DNA of 64,000 bases. Source: Isoetes taiwanensis. Its lineage: Eukaryota; Streptophyta; Lycopodiopsida; Isoetales; Isoetaceae. Below the pieces are notes generated by a model. That model made no database searches and had not been told where the DNA came from. It was given only the letters and a program-made list of their open reading frames with translations. Positions 20,440-31,768 of the stretch are shown here, piece after piece. Each line of letters begins with the position of its first letter. Positions within the stretch are counted from its first letter, which is position 1. A program made the translations under genes and the position numbers. The stretch spans positions 5,222,028 through 5,286,027 of the forward strand of contig JAJEKV010000034.1 in assembly GCA_021234155.1 (NCBI GenBank), written 5' to 3'.

Positions 20440-21091
20440 TTTATGTAATCGGAAAGCAGTCTGGCGATGGGTATGGGATAAATTGCTCCATCCTAAGCTA
20501 TCTATCTTATGGTGGCAGATCATTCATAGATGCATGCAGGTAAACATTGTTGTTCATAGATTTCGTCCAAAAGTCTCTGTGATCTGCCCTCTTTGCATGC
20601 AGAGGAATGAGACAATTGAGCACTGCTTTTTCTTGTGTCACCACGTTCGACTTGCTTGGAAGTGGCTTTTGAGCCTTTTCCATTGTGACTTGAATAGTCA
20701 ACAGGTTCTATTGTCAGTCTATCCTAGTTCTTGGGACAAGTTGGCAAAGAGGGCTTTCCACTTAGCATCTGCTTGGATCATCTGGTCCATCTGGAAGAGA
20801 TGAAATCTTCTCATCTTTAAGGGACAAGTCTTTTCAGATACGCAAGTGCTTAGTGATGCTCGTAGTCGCATTGTAAAGGGGTACAAGTGTTCTTCTTAAA
20901 AGACGACGTCAAGAGTGTCATTTGGGAGCGATATCTTCAGATTCAGACTTACTCATAGCAAATAGTTGTGCTCGAGGTGAAATGTATTCTCTGCTTTTCT
21001 GTGTAATGTATATGGCTTCTCCACTGGGTTTTGAGCTCCCCATAGTAATAAAGGTCCACGTTCATCCCAAAAAAAAAAAAATTTATGTAAT
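20440..21091 (+). mobile_element. 5'-truncated L1-type LINE (copy 1) with target duplication
   Basis: Insertion 20450-21081 flanked by TTTATGTAAT at 20440-20449 and 21082-21091, with a ~13-A tail. The open frame to 20803 encodes the reverse-transcriptase zinc-binding end (zf-RVT) of a plant L1 ORF2: WDKLLHPKLSILWWQIIHRC, ICPLCMQRNETIEHCFFLC (a CxxC...HC..C pattern), then LASAWIIWSIWKR. About 280 bases of 3' UTR with AATAAA (~21046) precede the A-tail. This family is distinct from LINE-0. Confidence 0.85.
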
Positions 21092-21497
21092 ATGTATTAG
21101 TACTTAACAGGACTATAGAGATGGGGGATATAAATACTGAAAGAATATATTGCTTTCCAGAGAGATCATCCCAGTATAGATTGAATTGCAGACGTTTTAT
21201 CCAGCATAGAAAAGAGTATCAGCACAACACATACCTTTAGAGACCCATTCCTCTACATCAGTATCAACTTTTAAGTTCGTGATTTAAAGTAGATTCGTGA
21301 TGCTGATGGAACTGCATACATCTCTCTCCATCCATGTTATCTTTGATCTTCTAGTATTGTATTGATTTGTTCTTAATGTATATGTTCATTTTAATCACAG
21401 TTTAGTTGTGCCATGAACTTTTATACATTTGCTGGACTACAAAATTGTGAAATATAACACATACTGATTTTTCATTGATGTTGCAGAACTTGCAAAG
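21092..21497 (+). pseudogene. Kinase-locus intron segment H2 (copy 1)
   Basis: From about 21237 it is homologous to 14951-15205 and 23950-24213. It ends at the splice-acceptor-like TTCATTGATGTTGCAG plus AACTTGCAAAGACC, then is cut by the tandem-duplication junction. Confidence 0.5.
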
Positions 21498-22350
21498 ACC
21501 CACACGAAGTGACCGACTATGAGCCTAGCCCGCTATGGGACCCTAGTAGCCGCGCTCAGCAAGGTCCTCCCTCCACTTTGCCACTGACCCCGTTGTGTGG
21601 TGCTCAGTCATTCCATAGCCTCCGTAGCCAAGTGGGCCCTATGCACAGGCCGCATAATAATGGGAACTCCATCATCTAAATAATGGCTACTAGGTCTCTA
21701 CCCCCCTTCCCAATAGACAAGAGATGCAAACATAAGATCAACCATCATCATATATCAACGTAACATGATAAATAACAAGAATAACAACTGAACCTAATCA
21801 CATACAGCTAAGTTATAGTTAGGGTTCATTGATTAGGGTTCATGCTCAGAACTATAGGTTCTAGAATGGCTCTACTAGGACACAATTTGCAACTCAACTG
21901 CAGTCCACTCCTGATGAGCTGCCTCTGACTCCCTGGTTCTCCATCTCTAGCAGGTGGTTCGAGTAGATGACCTTCCTCTCTACGCTTGCACTTCTGGACT
22001 GCTACTGCAACCTCGGCTATCGAAGACGATCCTCGAATCGGAGCTGTGGCCACGTGCTGGTGGATCAGAAGTTGGTGGAGCCAAAAGTGGTCTAGGTTTA
22101 GGGTTTGGCCTTTTATGTGTTAGGATTCACATGAGGGCCACTTCGATCCAATAGGGCGCGCCCATGTGGCGGGTCACCTATAGCGTGAAGCCACGTGGAA
22201 ATGGGTCACCTCCTAAGGTTGGCTAAGTTATGTAAATAACTTGGCCATGCCCCCACACTTGGTGCATACAAGTCTACTAATGTAGATTTGTATAGTGACG
22301 TGGGCCTAGGATATACGTATTTATATCGTATACTCTAGGGGAACGTCACA
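21498..22350 (-). mobile_element. Gypsy LTR, 3' half (copy 2)
   Basis: Repeats 18772-19636, with a deletion around 21890-21915 and changed CTG-rich stretch near 21975. It is followed by GACGA (22351-22355). It exists because the whole 2.7-kb segment was duplicated, not by a new insertion. Confidence 0.85.
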
Positions 22351-22733
22351 GACGAGGATGTGAAGATGATCTCCTGCTGCAGGATAAGGGGCATTCTCCA
22401 AATGGCCTGGAGGTGAGTAAACCCTCTACTGCGCAGGTGGATAGCCAGTACCTTTTTCAGTTCCATGTGCACGAACATTCGCAGCAATAGGCTGACCCAA
22501 CATAGAAGAAAGATATTTGTACACCACTAGTGCAAGACAAAGGAATGTGAAGATATCTAGTAAGCCATTGGCTTGCTCAGTTGAATGCCTTTCTCATGGT
22601 TTGAGGAATCTGAATTTTTTCATTACATCATCATGATGTCTAGAACCATGTCATTGTGTTTTGATAGTGGAACCAGTGCCATAATGCGGCATCGTTGATG
22701 CAGAGTAGCAATAACCAATATCTACTAACCCCT

Positions 22734-22979
22734 TGCCTGTAGGCAGAAAGAATACTGATTTAGGTACCCTCATTTGGCTTCAGGCCTTCCAACTGCATTT
22801 CTTCCATTTCCAGATAGATTTATAGTTTTAATTTCTGGAAATTTTAGGCTGGTAGTTATGGCCTTGCAGATCAGCCTATCATTTACCGAGATGTTAAATC
22901 AACAAACATTCTGCTAGGTATCCTTCTTTTGGAGTTTGTGACAGGGAAGGCGACCTATAGAGATAGAGAGGGAATTTGA
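22734..22979 (+). pseudogene. Receptor-like kinase remnant lacking the activation loop (copy 2)
   Basis: Same as copy 1: the frame 22848-22979 reads YRDVKSTNILL directly joined to GILLLEFVTGKATYRDREG, ending in a stop one codon later than Gly. The identical internal deletion means it predates the tandem duplication. Confidence 0.65.
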
Positions 22980-23156
22980 GAAAATTACGGTTAAATCGTA
23001 ATGTGATCATGTGGTCATTTGATTCCTAAACTATCTTGTAAGAAAAACAAATAGATGAATTTGCGGTTTGGAAATGCAAATTGCTTAGCTCAGAGCCTAT
23101 TTTTCTTCCGAATCTCTTATCTCAAGTGGTGGTATTGAAGTATGCAAATCATTTAT

Positions 23157-23808
23157 TTTATGTAATCGAAAGCAAACCGGGCGATGGGTATGGGATAAAT
23201 TGCTCCATCCTAAGCTATCTATCTTATGGTGGCGATCATTCATAGATGCATGCGGTAAACATTGTTGTTCATAGATTTAGGTCCAAAAGTCTCTCGGATC
23301 CGCCCTCTTTGCATGCGAGAGGAATGAGACAATTGAGCAACTTTGCTTTTTTTGTGTCACCACGTTGACTTGCTTGGAAGTGGCTTTTGAACCTTTTCCA
23401 TTGTGACTTGAATAGTCAACAGGTTCTATTGTCAGTCTATCCTAGTTCTTGGGACAAGTTGGCAAAGAGGGCTTTCCACTTAGCATCTGCTTGGATCATC
23501 TGGTCCATCTGGAAGAGATGAAATCTTCTCATCTTTAAGGGACAAGTCTTTTCAGATACGCAAGTGCTTAGTGATGCTCGTAGTCGCATTGTAAAGGGGT
23601 ACAAGTGTTCTTCTTAAAAGACGACGTCAAGAGTGTCATTTGGGAGCGATATCTTCAGATTCAGACTTACTCATAGCAAATAGTTGTGCTCGATGTGAAA
23701 TGTATTCTCTGCTTTTCTGTGTAATGTATATGGCTTCTCCACTGGGTTTTGAGCTCCCCATAGTAATAAAGGTCCACGTTCATCCCAAAAAAAAAAAATT
23801 TATGTAAT
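23157..23808 (+). mobile_element. 5'-truncated L1-type LINE (copy 2)
   Basis: Copy of 20440-21091 with the same insertion point and flanking TTTATGTAAT (23157-23166, 23799-23808), carried along by the tandem duplication. Unlike copy 1, its ORF is broken by small changes (for example GTCTGG to ACCGGG, CAGAGG to GAGAGG), mostly at CTG/CAG sites. Confidence 0.85.
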
Positions 23809-24216
23809 ATGTATTAGTACTTAACAGGACTACAGAGATGGGGGATATAAATACTGAAAGAATATATTGCTTTCCAGAGAGATCATCCCAGTATAGATTG
23901 AGTTGCAGACGTTTTATCCAGCATAGAAAAGAGTATCAGCACAACACATACCTTTAGAGACCCATTCCTCTACATCAGTATCAACTTTTAAGTTCGTGAT
24001 TTAAAGTAGATTCGTGATGCTGATGGAACTGCATACATCTCTCTCCATCCATGTTATCTTTGATCTTCTAGTATTGTATTGATTTGTTCTTAATGTATAT
24101 GTTCATTTTAATCACAGTTTAGTTGTGCCATGAACTTTTATACATTTGCTGGACTACAAAATTGTGAAATATAACACATACTGATTTTTCATTGATGTTG
24201 CAGAACTTGCAAAGAC
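23809..24216 (+). pseudogene. Kinase-locus intron segment H2 (copy 2)
   Basis: Nearly identical to 21092-21497 and ends at the same junction. Confidence 0.5.
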
Positions 24217-25082
24217 CCCACCAAAGTGGCCCAGACTATGAGCCTAGCCCGCTATGGGACCCTAGTAGCCGCGCTCAGCAAGGTCCTCCCTCCACTTTGT
24301 CGTTGACCCCGTTGTGTGGTGCTCAGTCATTCCATAGCCTCCGTAGCCAGGTGGGCTCTATGCACAGGCCGCATAATAATGGGAACTAATGGGTCTAAAC
24401 TAGGAGCATCATCTAAATAATGGCTACTAGGTCTCTACCCCCCTTCCCAATACACAAGAGGTGCAAACATAAGATCAACCATCATCATATATCAACGTAA
24501 CATGATAAATAACAAGAATAACAACTGAACCTAATCACATACAGCTAAGTTATAGTTAGGGTTCATTGATTAGGGTTCATGCTCAGAACTATAGGTTCTA
24601 GAATGGCTCTACTAGGACACAATTTGCAACTCAACTGCAGTCCACTCCTGATGAGCTGCCTCTGACTCCCTGGTTCTCCATCTCTAGCAGGTGGTTCGAG
24701 TAGATGACCTTCCTCTCACGCTTGCGCCGGACAAGCACGCAACCTCGGCTATCGAAGACGATCCTCGAATCGGAGCTGTGGCCACGTGCTGGTGGATCAG
24801 AAGTTGGTGGAGCCAAAAGTGGTCTAGGTTTAGGGTTTGGCCTTTTATGTGTTAGGATTCACATGAGGGCCACTTCGATCCAATAGGGCGCGCCCATGTG
24901 GCGGGTCACCTATAGCGTGAAGCCACGTGGAAATGGGTCACCTCCTAAGGTTGGCTAAGTTATGTAAATAACTTGGCCATGCCCCCACACTTGGTGCATA
25001 CAAGTCTACTAATGTAGATTTGTATAGTGACGTGGGCCTAGGATATACGTATTTATATCGTATATTGTAGGGGAACGTCACA
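24217..25082 (-). repeat. Gypsy LTR, partial (copy 3), directly joined to internal sequence
   Basis: Same LTR portion as 18772-19636, ending AACGTCACA at 25082. Here it is followed not by GACGA but by a reversed polypurine tract, so this copy is a real 3' LTR of an element on the minus strand. It carries changes at CTG runs (24719-24741) relative to copies 1 and 2. Confidence 0.85.
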
Positions 25083-25098
25083 TTCTCCCCCCCTTAGC
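25083..25098 (-). other. Gypsy polypurine tract
   Basis: On the minus strand GCTAAGGGGGGGAGAA directly precedes TGTGACGTTCCCC of the LTR. This fixes element orientation and LTR boundary. Confidence 0.85.
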
Positions 25099-25864
25099 AT
25101 AATATCGTCCCCTCAAGATTACGTAAGGTGAAACGGTTTGCATCAACATTATTCGACAACAACAGTATTTAAGTTAACACTTAGAGTTTATTATGAAAAT
25201 AACTTATGATATTTAATTACATCAATAAATGTAAAGGCTATATTCACATACATACAGACTTATATAGCCTTAACAAGTCTTACAATATAATAGCATAATA
25301 ATGTATTTAGAAGCCAAATCTAAGACAAAATCTTATAACTCATATTAATGTCGTGATGTGCTCCCATCCGTTTGTTGCCATTGCTTCTATTGGCCTAGCA
25401 CGTCACGTTAGTTTAATTAATAGATTGTGGTTTTTTCTTTTTTTTTTTCTTTTTTTTTAGGGTCCACCCCCTTTAATTTAAGCTACATGAATGCAACATT
25501 TCCCCAGCATAGGGGGAGGATGCTTCCCCCATAATGGCCGTGGAGATGTATCCTATCATGCCTAAGATGAATGCATGTCTAATGCCTACACCTTTCGTCA
25601 CCCTTGGCATAGGAAGTGGCTTATCCTCCATAATAGCCATAGACTCTAGGTGGTTCCTATCATGCACTTATCCATGATCTCTGTTCTAGGACTCGTGCGT
25701 GCTTACTTAATCTATAGGCATTAAATCATGGCATAAGGAACATTATAGATGATCCCATCATCGCTCATGACCACATGCTTTCCTCTACATGCATCATGAA
25801 CTCATAGATGAATGCATACACTCTTTTGATCCTTGACTGCCAGATCTTTGCTGAATGCATGCAC

Positions 25865-26430
25865 TCACCTTCTCTTTTGATGTCGACAATATCGATGGCG
25901 AGTTGTCCCTTGCATTGTTCGTAAACTGTGGGTACTGCATTTAATGATCAAATTTAAGTACACACGTCGCGTCTTCACTGATAAATGTTTCCACTTGACC
26001 AAATATTGGAGGACTTGAGATCTTCTTGTTTTCTTATATGTTTTATCAAGAAGAGCTTCTGGAACAATCTCAAGTTGTTCTTTAATCATTACTAATAAAA
26101 TTGGACTCTCCAATATCTCCTCTGGATTAGGAGTATGATTCTTAAGAAGGCTTATGTGGAAGGCTTTATGAACTATCAAGTGTGCGGGGAGATCCAACTT
26201 ATAGGATTGATTACCTATCGTTTGAATGATTTGGAATGGTCCCGCCCACCTTGAAACAAGCTTCTTGCAATTGCCGATGTGGAGGTTTGCTTGTTTGACT
26301 TTTATTTTGAGTCAAACATTATCCTCTACTTGGAATTTTCTTTTGGTCCTGTGCTTATTGGCTATGCTCTTTTGTCTACTTCTTGCTGCCACGAGCTGGC
26401 GTCAAACTTCTTAAATCAATTGCTACATCT
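25865..26430 (-). pseudogene. Gypsy integrase C-terminus with chromodomain
   Basis: Read from 26430 down: LVSRWAGPFQIIQTIGNQSY, then LDLPAHLIVHKAFHISLLK, the GPY/F-like end of gypsy integrase. After a short linker comes EIVPEALLDK...LQYLVKWKHLSV, the core of a chromodomain ('I(L)D.R...YLVKWKG'). Chromodomains guide integration to heterochromatin in chromoviruses. The open part spans 25865-26197; the Trp after VKWKHL.. is lost to a frame change. Confidence 0.78.
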
Positions 26431-27110
26431 CTATCCAGCATTTATTGAGAAAGTTCTACCTTGGACAACACTGTAGTATGTCAAGTGTCTGGTGTTAAGC
26501 ATTGATAACCATAATTTATCATAAGGGGAAACATTTGTGAGGATTCTTTCTTCGCACTATTATCTGCAAACTCTATAGTCACCCCATTTTGACTGCATAT
26601 TGCATACATAGTTCCTCAGCATGTCTTCTAATATACGATTTGTACGTTCTGCTTGCCCACCATCAGTTTGGAAATGATATGTTGTACTCCAAAACAACTT
26701 TGCGTGGGTCGTGTTGAAGATGTCCTTCCAGAAGGCACTTATGAACTTAGGGTCTCTGTCGAAGGTGATTTCCCTTAGAATCCCGTGCGATCTGAATATT
26801 TCCTTTGCTTAAAGCAAGACGGTGTGCAAGATTGTATCTGTAGTTTAAGACGACAAAAAGTGAGTCATCTTTGATGCTCGTCGAGCAGTATTACTAAGGC
26901 ACCATGGCCCCTTGTTGTTCTTGAAAGTCTGGTTATAAAATCCATGCTCGCAACCTTCTTTTTCTCATTTGGCACTGCCAAAGGTTCTAAGGTTCTCGGA
27001 ATTCAGAGGTGCTCTGTTTTCGTTCCTTGAAGTAGCTGACGCTGCCAAATGTAGTTGGTGATGTCCTTCTCCATGCCAGCCAAAAGTAACTACTTTTTAT
27101 CTTATCATAA
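26431..27110 (-). pseudogene. Gypsy integrase core, broken
   Basis: Minus-strand pieces: PLAVPNEKKKVASMDFI (first catalytic Asp region, ~26930-26990), ITFDRDPKF at 26743-26769 (second catalytic Asp in DRDxxF), and FQTDGGQAERTNRILEDMLR (~26620-26675) with the catalytic Glu position. Several frame breaks and stops are present. Confidence 0.75.
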
Positions 27111-27389
27111 ATCCCGTGTGGCCGGCTATTGGGCTATTATGAGTATCATGAAGAATTAACTTCCTTACTCCTGATGCCTCTGGGACGCAACGATTGTCCT
27201 TGTGATATAAAGGTTTCCTTCCTTTGTATATCTTTTATACGCTTCTCTTGCTTTATCTGTCCTTGCTTCCTTGCAAGGACTAGCCCATACTTCCTTGAAT
27301 TCTTTGCTTGAGTGCAAAACCTCTTCAATTTTCTTTCCGTTGAATTCATTAGTTTATAAACTATCTCGAAGTCCTACTCTTTGAGGAAT

Positions 27390-27680
27390 TTCATCCATCA
27401 TTTCACCTCAAATTGAAGATATATTCGAGGCTTTGATGGTCTGTATCCAACTGTAATCGCCTCCAAGCAAATAATGCCTCATATGCGTAAAGCTCTTATG
27501 ACCTTTAGACATTCCTGATCATGGGTGAAGCAATGTTGCTCGCCATCGTTCATCTTTTTGGAGTCGTATGAGATTACTCTTCCTTCTTGCATGAGGGCTC
27601 CTCCAGTTGCTCCTCACTTGCATCTGTTGGTAATGCACAACCCAATCTTTGACTTTGTTGTGCTTAGTAATATCCGAGAA
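27390..27680 (-). pseudogene. Gypsy RNase H domain, broken
   Basis: Reads GRVISYDSKKMNDGEQHCFT, HDQECLKVIRAL, and further on LDTDHQSLEYIFN, matching the order of gypsy RNase H ('YxSRKLN..E.NY..HD.E.LA.V.AL...TDH.SL.Y'). Confidence 0.75.
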
Positions 27681-27729
27681 AGGGGCTGCTCATGTCATTT
27701 GCCTATAATAGTCCGCAATGCATAAGAAG

Positions 27730-28330
27730 CTTCTCTCTTCAGACACGTTCTTTGGAGCTGGCCAATTGACTATCACTTCAATCGTTGCTGGATCAGTGGA
27801 GATTCCCTCTGGTGAGACTACATGCCTGATGTATTCCATCTTACATGTTGCAAAAATATATAGCACTTCTAGAGTTTAGCATAAAGATGGTGCCGTCTCA
27901 ACTTTGCTAATACTATTCTCAAATGAACCGGATGTTCCTCCATGGACTTAATGTAATTTAGAAGCATCCAAAAAGAATGGTGACAAACTCGTCTAAAAAG
28001 TTTATAAAGACGTCATTCGTCAGACGCATAAATGTTGTCAATGCATTTGATAGAACAAAAGGCGTCATTGTACCTTATAATGACCATATTGTATTTTAAA
28101 ACCTATTTTATGGATGTTTCCTCCTTGTTGATTTAATGACATCCAGATCTTAGATTGATTTTGAAGAATTGCTCCATGCAGCTGGTCCATTAAGTCATCT
28201 AGCCTTCGCAATACGTACTTGTTCCTTATCGTATGCTTATTGAGTTGGCATTATACTTCCATATTTCTTCTTCCCAAAGGATACAGTTGCCACAAATGGT
28301 GATATTCTTGGTCTATGGAACCCAAGTTCC
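27730..28330 (-). pseudogene. Gypsy reverse transcriptase, strongly decayed
   Basis: Pieces recognisable as the palm/connection: SMEEHPVHLRIVLAKLRRHH and LYAKL (~27880-27950), EYIRHVVSPEGISTDPATIE (~27785-27845). The catalytic (Y/F)xDD is not preserved in the expected place (~27985). Upstream fingers are not clearly readable. Confidence 0.65.
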
Positions 28331-28705
28331 AATAACTTCTTCCATTGCCTCTTGAGTTCTATTATCTAGCTTGCATCTGGTGCAAAAGTAATTCTGCATT
28401 TGATTTTTTTTTTTTATTTTCATCTGAAAGGATGTCATGAAGCTCTTTAATTAGATCACAATTGCCTTAGATAACTGATTGAAACTAAGGTCTTCCTTTA
28501 TATACTTGCAATTGGGGTCGACAGCTTACAGCTTATGATGTATGTGACCTTATCTCTTTTGATGTACTTACCTAGCTTTTTGGGTGACATCATGCATTGC
28601 ATGACTGAAATGACTTCCTTAACTTTAATTGTAAGGTGCTTGCCATTTGGTACTAGGATGTACATTTCTTGCTCACGGCAATCAATTATTCCCTTAGCCG
28701 GGTTT
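28331..28705 (-). pseudogene. Possible gypsy protease/linker remnant
   Basis: The minus strand includes DCREQEMYILVPNGKHLTIK, like the hydrophobic, Gly-containing strands before gypsy reverse transcriptase. It is short and uncertain. The element ends where the 4-kb array begins. Confidence 0.35.
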
Positions 28706-30788
28706 TAATTACTACATGTATTTCAGATTTTCCCATTGGAAAAAAGTTACACCTAGTCAATTTAACCCAAGGTAATCCTGCACAGAGTCAGGTTGCAATT
28801 GAAACTATGCCCAATTAGAATGCATGACATCTAGTTTATGCCAATCTGTCTATCTATCTTTGTTCAAGTAGCTGTATGTGCAAATACACTAATCAACTGC
28901 TAAATTATTGTCATTCATGCATTATGCCTTTTAACAAATATCATTACATTGTTCGAACATTAAATAAGACATAACTGCACATGCAAATAACAACGCAAAA
29001 CACTGGCATATTAACATTATTGTGCAACAAGCATGGTGAAGCTATTAGCAGATATGTGTAATAAGCTAGCTTTTACAATCTGTGGCAATACTATTTATAG
29101 CAACCATCAAAAAGGCTGGCTTAATCAAAGAGCCTAACTGTCTGTAGCACCAAGTTGCACTGGTTCATCATGCAAATTATTATGAGATACTAACATACCG
29201 ACCTAGAGAGGAGACCCTCTCATATCAAGATCCCAAATCTACGATACAATATAAAGATGTAGGTTTCAGCATCATGCAAAGGAGAAGTAGATTTGATGCT
29301 AAAAGTACATCAGATAGCATGCACGAATTTAAGAACTTATTTCTAGCAAGAGCTTAGGTCATGAATATTGGGACCTGTTTCTGGGTACAGCAAATGCTAA
29401 GCAATTTGCTAAGCTACATTAGAACCATCACACCTATTTTAATGCATTGCAAACACAATCATCACTAAATAACATAAGTGCTATTCTCGATGAGCAAGCA
29501 GATATCCAAAATAGTTGCAAATAATGCACCCATATTTATTGTGGAAAAAAGCATCAATTAAAATAACTTAGGCAGACCTGAGTGAAGCCCTTTGTGCCAG
29601 CTTTATGTCATGCGCATTGTGCATTTATTTGACAAGAAGACTATTGTCTGTAGCTCCATTGTTGTCTTGTATTTCCAATGTAGCATCGGTGAATGTTAGA
29701 TGAGCTTTGCATTGCCCATTATTCGTGCGATTTTCAACCTTTGGATTACAAGCGGGCAATATGGTAATGTGGCAAATAGATGCCTATACAATTTGACTAT
29801 CTAAACATGAGAAAAAAATCGAATATCTATTGACCTTTGCTTTCAAATTGACAAAGAACTATACCCCTTCTTGGCTAAGTGGTATCGGATCTAAAGCTCA
29901 ATAGAGCAATCTCATGCAAACCCAATAAATCCACATGTCTACTCTATTGTTACCTTAAATATCCTCTTAGCTTATGCTAGTTCTAAATCCACCAAGGGAC
30001 AATGCAAATGCTTTCGGTACATCTTTGGACCAGCTCTCATATATTCAGTGCATAACACAATCATCTAGAATAAGGATCTAAAATCTCTATGGTACCAACT
30101 GGACTTAGCTTAATGCAATAAATTAGAGCAAATTAATATTAAGCTATCAATGTAATTTTTCCAGCTTAAGTAATGGAATGGAGTATTACTATTTTATTAC
30201 AATGAATTAACATAAAGACCGAGCAAACTGTTGAGCTTGATCCATAGTGCCAATGCCATAAGTAGATGCGTTGATGTCCTTTTTGTGGTGAATCCGTCAT
30301 AGTTGCTCAACTCCAGTCCACTACACTGGCTTTATAATCTCCATTTGAGCAGTTGAGTTTGGATCTGTTGCCATCTCCATCGTCTACAGAGTTTACCATG
30401 GATCTACGGCAATCGTTTGCACTCCTCTGATCAACCCTTGGGCTAGAAGCAAGATGATTCTGCCTTAATAAATCCGTGCTAACCACAACCTATCTGTAAG
30501 GCGCTGTGCATAATCCCTGTTTTTAGAGTTCTTTTATAAACCAGAGGCCTGCCCTTGCTACCGTCAGTACCAGGATGTGCGCTTTAGATCCATACCTAAA
30601 AGAGGCCATGCCGGAGTCCTGTACAAACGAATTCCCTTGCAAAAGTTCCAGGTCAAAAAACCTAAATCGGCATGGTAGATCAGCATATATCCGAAATCCT
30701 ACCTTTTTCTAAACTTGCTATTTCTTTTTCCATATCTTTGTCACTATTTGCAAAAGCCATTAGTCATACAATATAATCATATACTTTA

Positions 30789-31768
30789 CTCTGCTACCCA
30801 AGGCGCTCTGAAAGCTGTAGGCGCTCTGAAACCCTAGGCGCTCTGAAAGCCGGTCACACGTTTTCAATCATAACTGGAGATCTGGAAGTCCGTTTCAGCC
30901 GAAATCTGTTGCGTTGGAAAGCCATCTCAGAGTTCTTTCTATCGGTATGTGATTTGCATATGTTTCACTGATTATTTTACATCAGAAACACAGATTTTCG
31001 GGCTGCAAATTGGGGTCCCAAAAAACCCTGAAGTGCTGTTGATGCTGCCCAAACACTTTTGATCATATCTGGAGATCAAGGACTCCGTTTTTGCTGAAAT
31101 TTATTGCGTTGGAAAGTCATCTCAGATTTCTTCCTATTGGTATGTAATTTTTATATGTTTTCTATGATTTTTCCTCTGCAAAAACTCGAACTTTCTGGCT
31201 GCAGATCGGGCTAAAAAAAAAAAAACCCTGAAGTGCTCGTGGTATTGTCCACATATTTTCTATCATTATCGGCAGATTTTAACTCCGTTTCAGCTGGAAT
31301 TTGTCACGTTCGAAAGCTCCCTCAGCGACCTTTCTGAAGGTATGTGATTTGCATGTGTTTGAATGGTGTTTCCAGCAAAAACACATATTTACAGCCTGCA
31401 CCACCAGTTTGTGGTTCATATTACATTTTTGTTCATATCTCTTTCTCTGTTCGGTTTCTCATGAAATTTATATCTTTGGAAAGCTCTCTCAGAGTTCTTT
31501 CAAAGATATTTTATGTTGCTAATGTTAGACAGGATTTCAGAGCAAAAACAACAGATTTTTCAGTCTTTGGCTTTAGGGTTTCCATTGTTTGATTTTTCAA
31601 GACTATATACTTTTCTTCATATCTATTGATCGGCGGCTGTTTTGGGATCAATGCATATCATTGGAATTCTTGTTACGTGATGATTATAAAGACATATGGT
31701 TTGTACACATTCGCTTAAGATCCGAGAGGAGAAAACAACAAGTTTTGCAACCCGATTTTAAGGCGGAT
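30789..31768 (+). repeat. Degenerate 170-200-bp tandem repeats before LINE-A
   Basis: Opens with three copies of AGGCGCTCTGAAA spaced 17-18 bp (30801, 30819, 30836). About five diverged repeats follow, each with a '..TCATATCTGGAGATC...CTCCGTTT..GCTGAAATTT.TTGCGTTGGAAAG..ATCTCAGA' plan, starting near 30860, 31057, 31257, 31426 and 31592. The same block, more decayed, precedes LINE-B at ~41540-42345 but is absent before LINE-0. Confidence 0.7.

Larger units (their letters stand above)
18772..24216 (+). repeat. 2.7-kb direct tandem duplication (two full copies)
   Basis: Copy 1 is 18772-21497 and copy 2 is 21498-24216. Each contains the 3' half of the solo LTR, its GACGA site, kinase-locus DNA and a truncated L1-type LINE. 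Both copies end at the same point (AACTTGCAAAGACC), and the next copy starts inside the LTR (CCACACGAAG or CCACCAAAG) with a few bases of shared CC/AC-rich sequence. Copies are nearly identical for long blocks, so the duplication is recent. Confidence 0.88.
25083..28705 (-). mobile_element. Decayed chromodomain-type Ty3/gypsy element, internal part
   Basis: Minus-strand order protease-like, reverse transcriptase, RNase H, integrase, chromodomain, polypurine tract, LTR: the Ty3/gypsy order, with a chromodomain that marks chromoviruses. No long open frame is left. The 5' LTR and gag are missing: at about 28705 the sequence switches abruptly to the 4-kb tandem array. AT-rich DNA between 25100 and 25860 is probably its 3' untranslated region and includes a pyrimidine tract at 25430-25460. 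Confidence 0.82.

Noticed and set aside
25083-28705. Pararetrovirus insertion instead of a retrotransposon
   Set aside because: Integrase (DRDPKF region), a chromodomain, an LTR with TG..CA ends and a polypurine tract are present, which fits Ty3/gypsy and not an integrase-lacking plant pararetrovirus.
30789-31768. CRISPR-like spaced repeats
   Set aside because: Repeats are 170-200 bp, diverged and without unique spacers of fixed length; the context is eukaryotic with plant retroelements.
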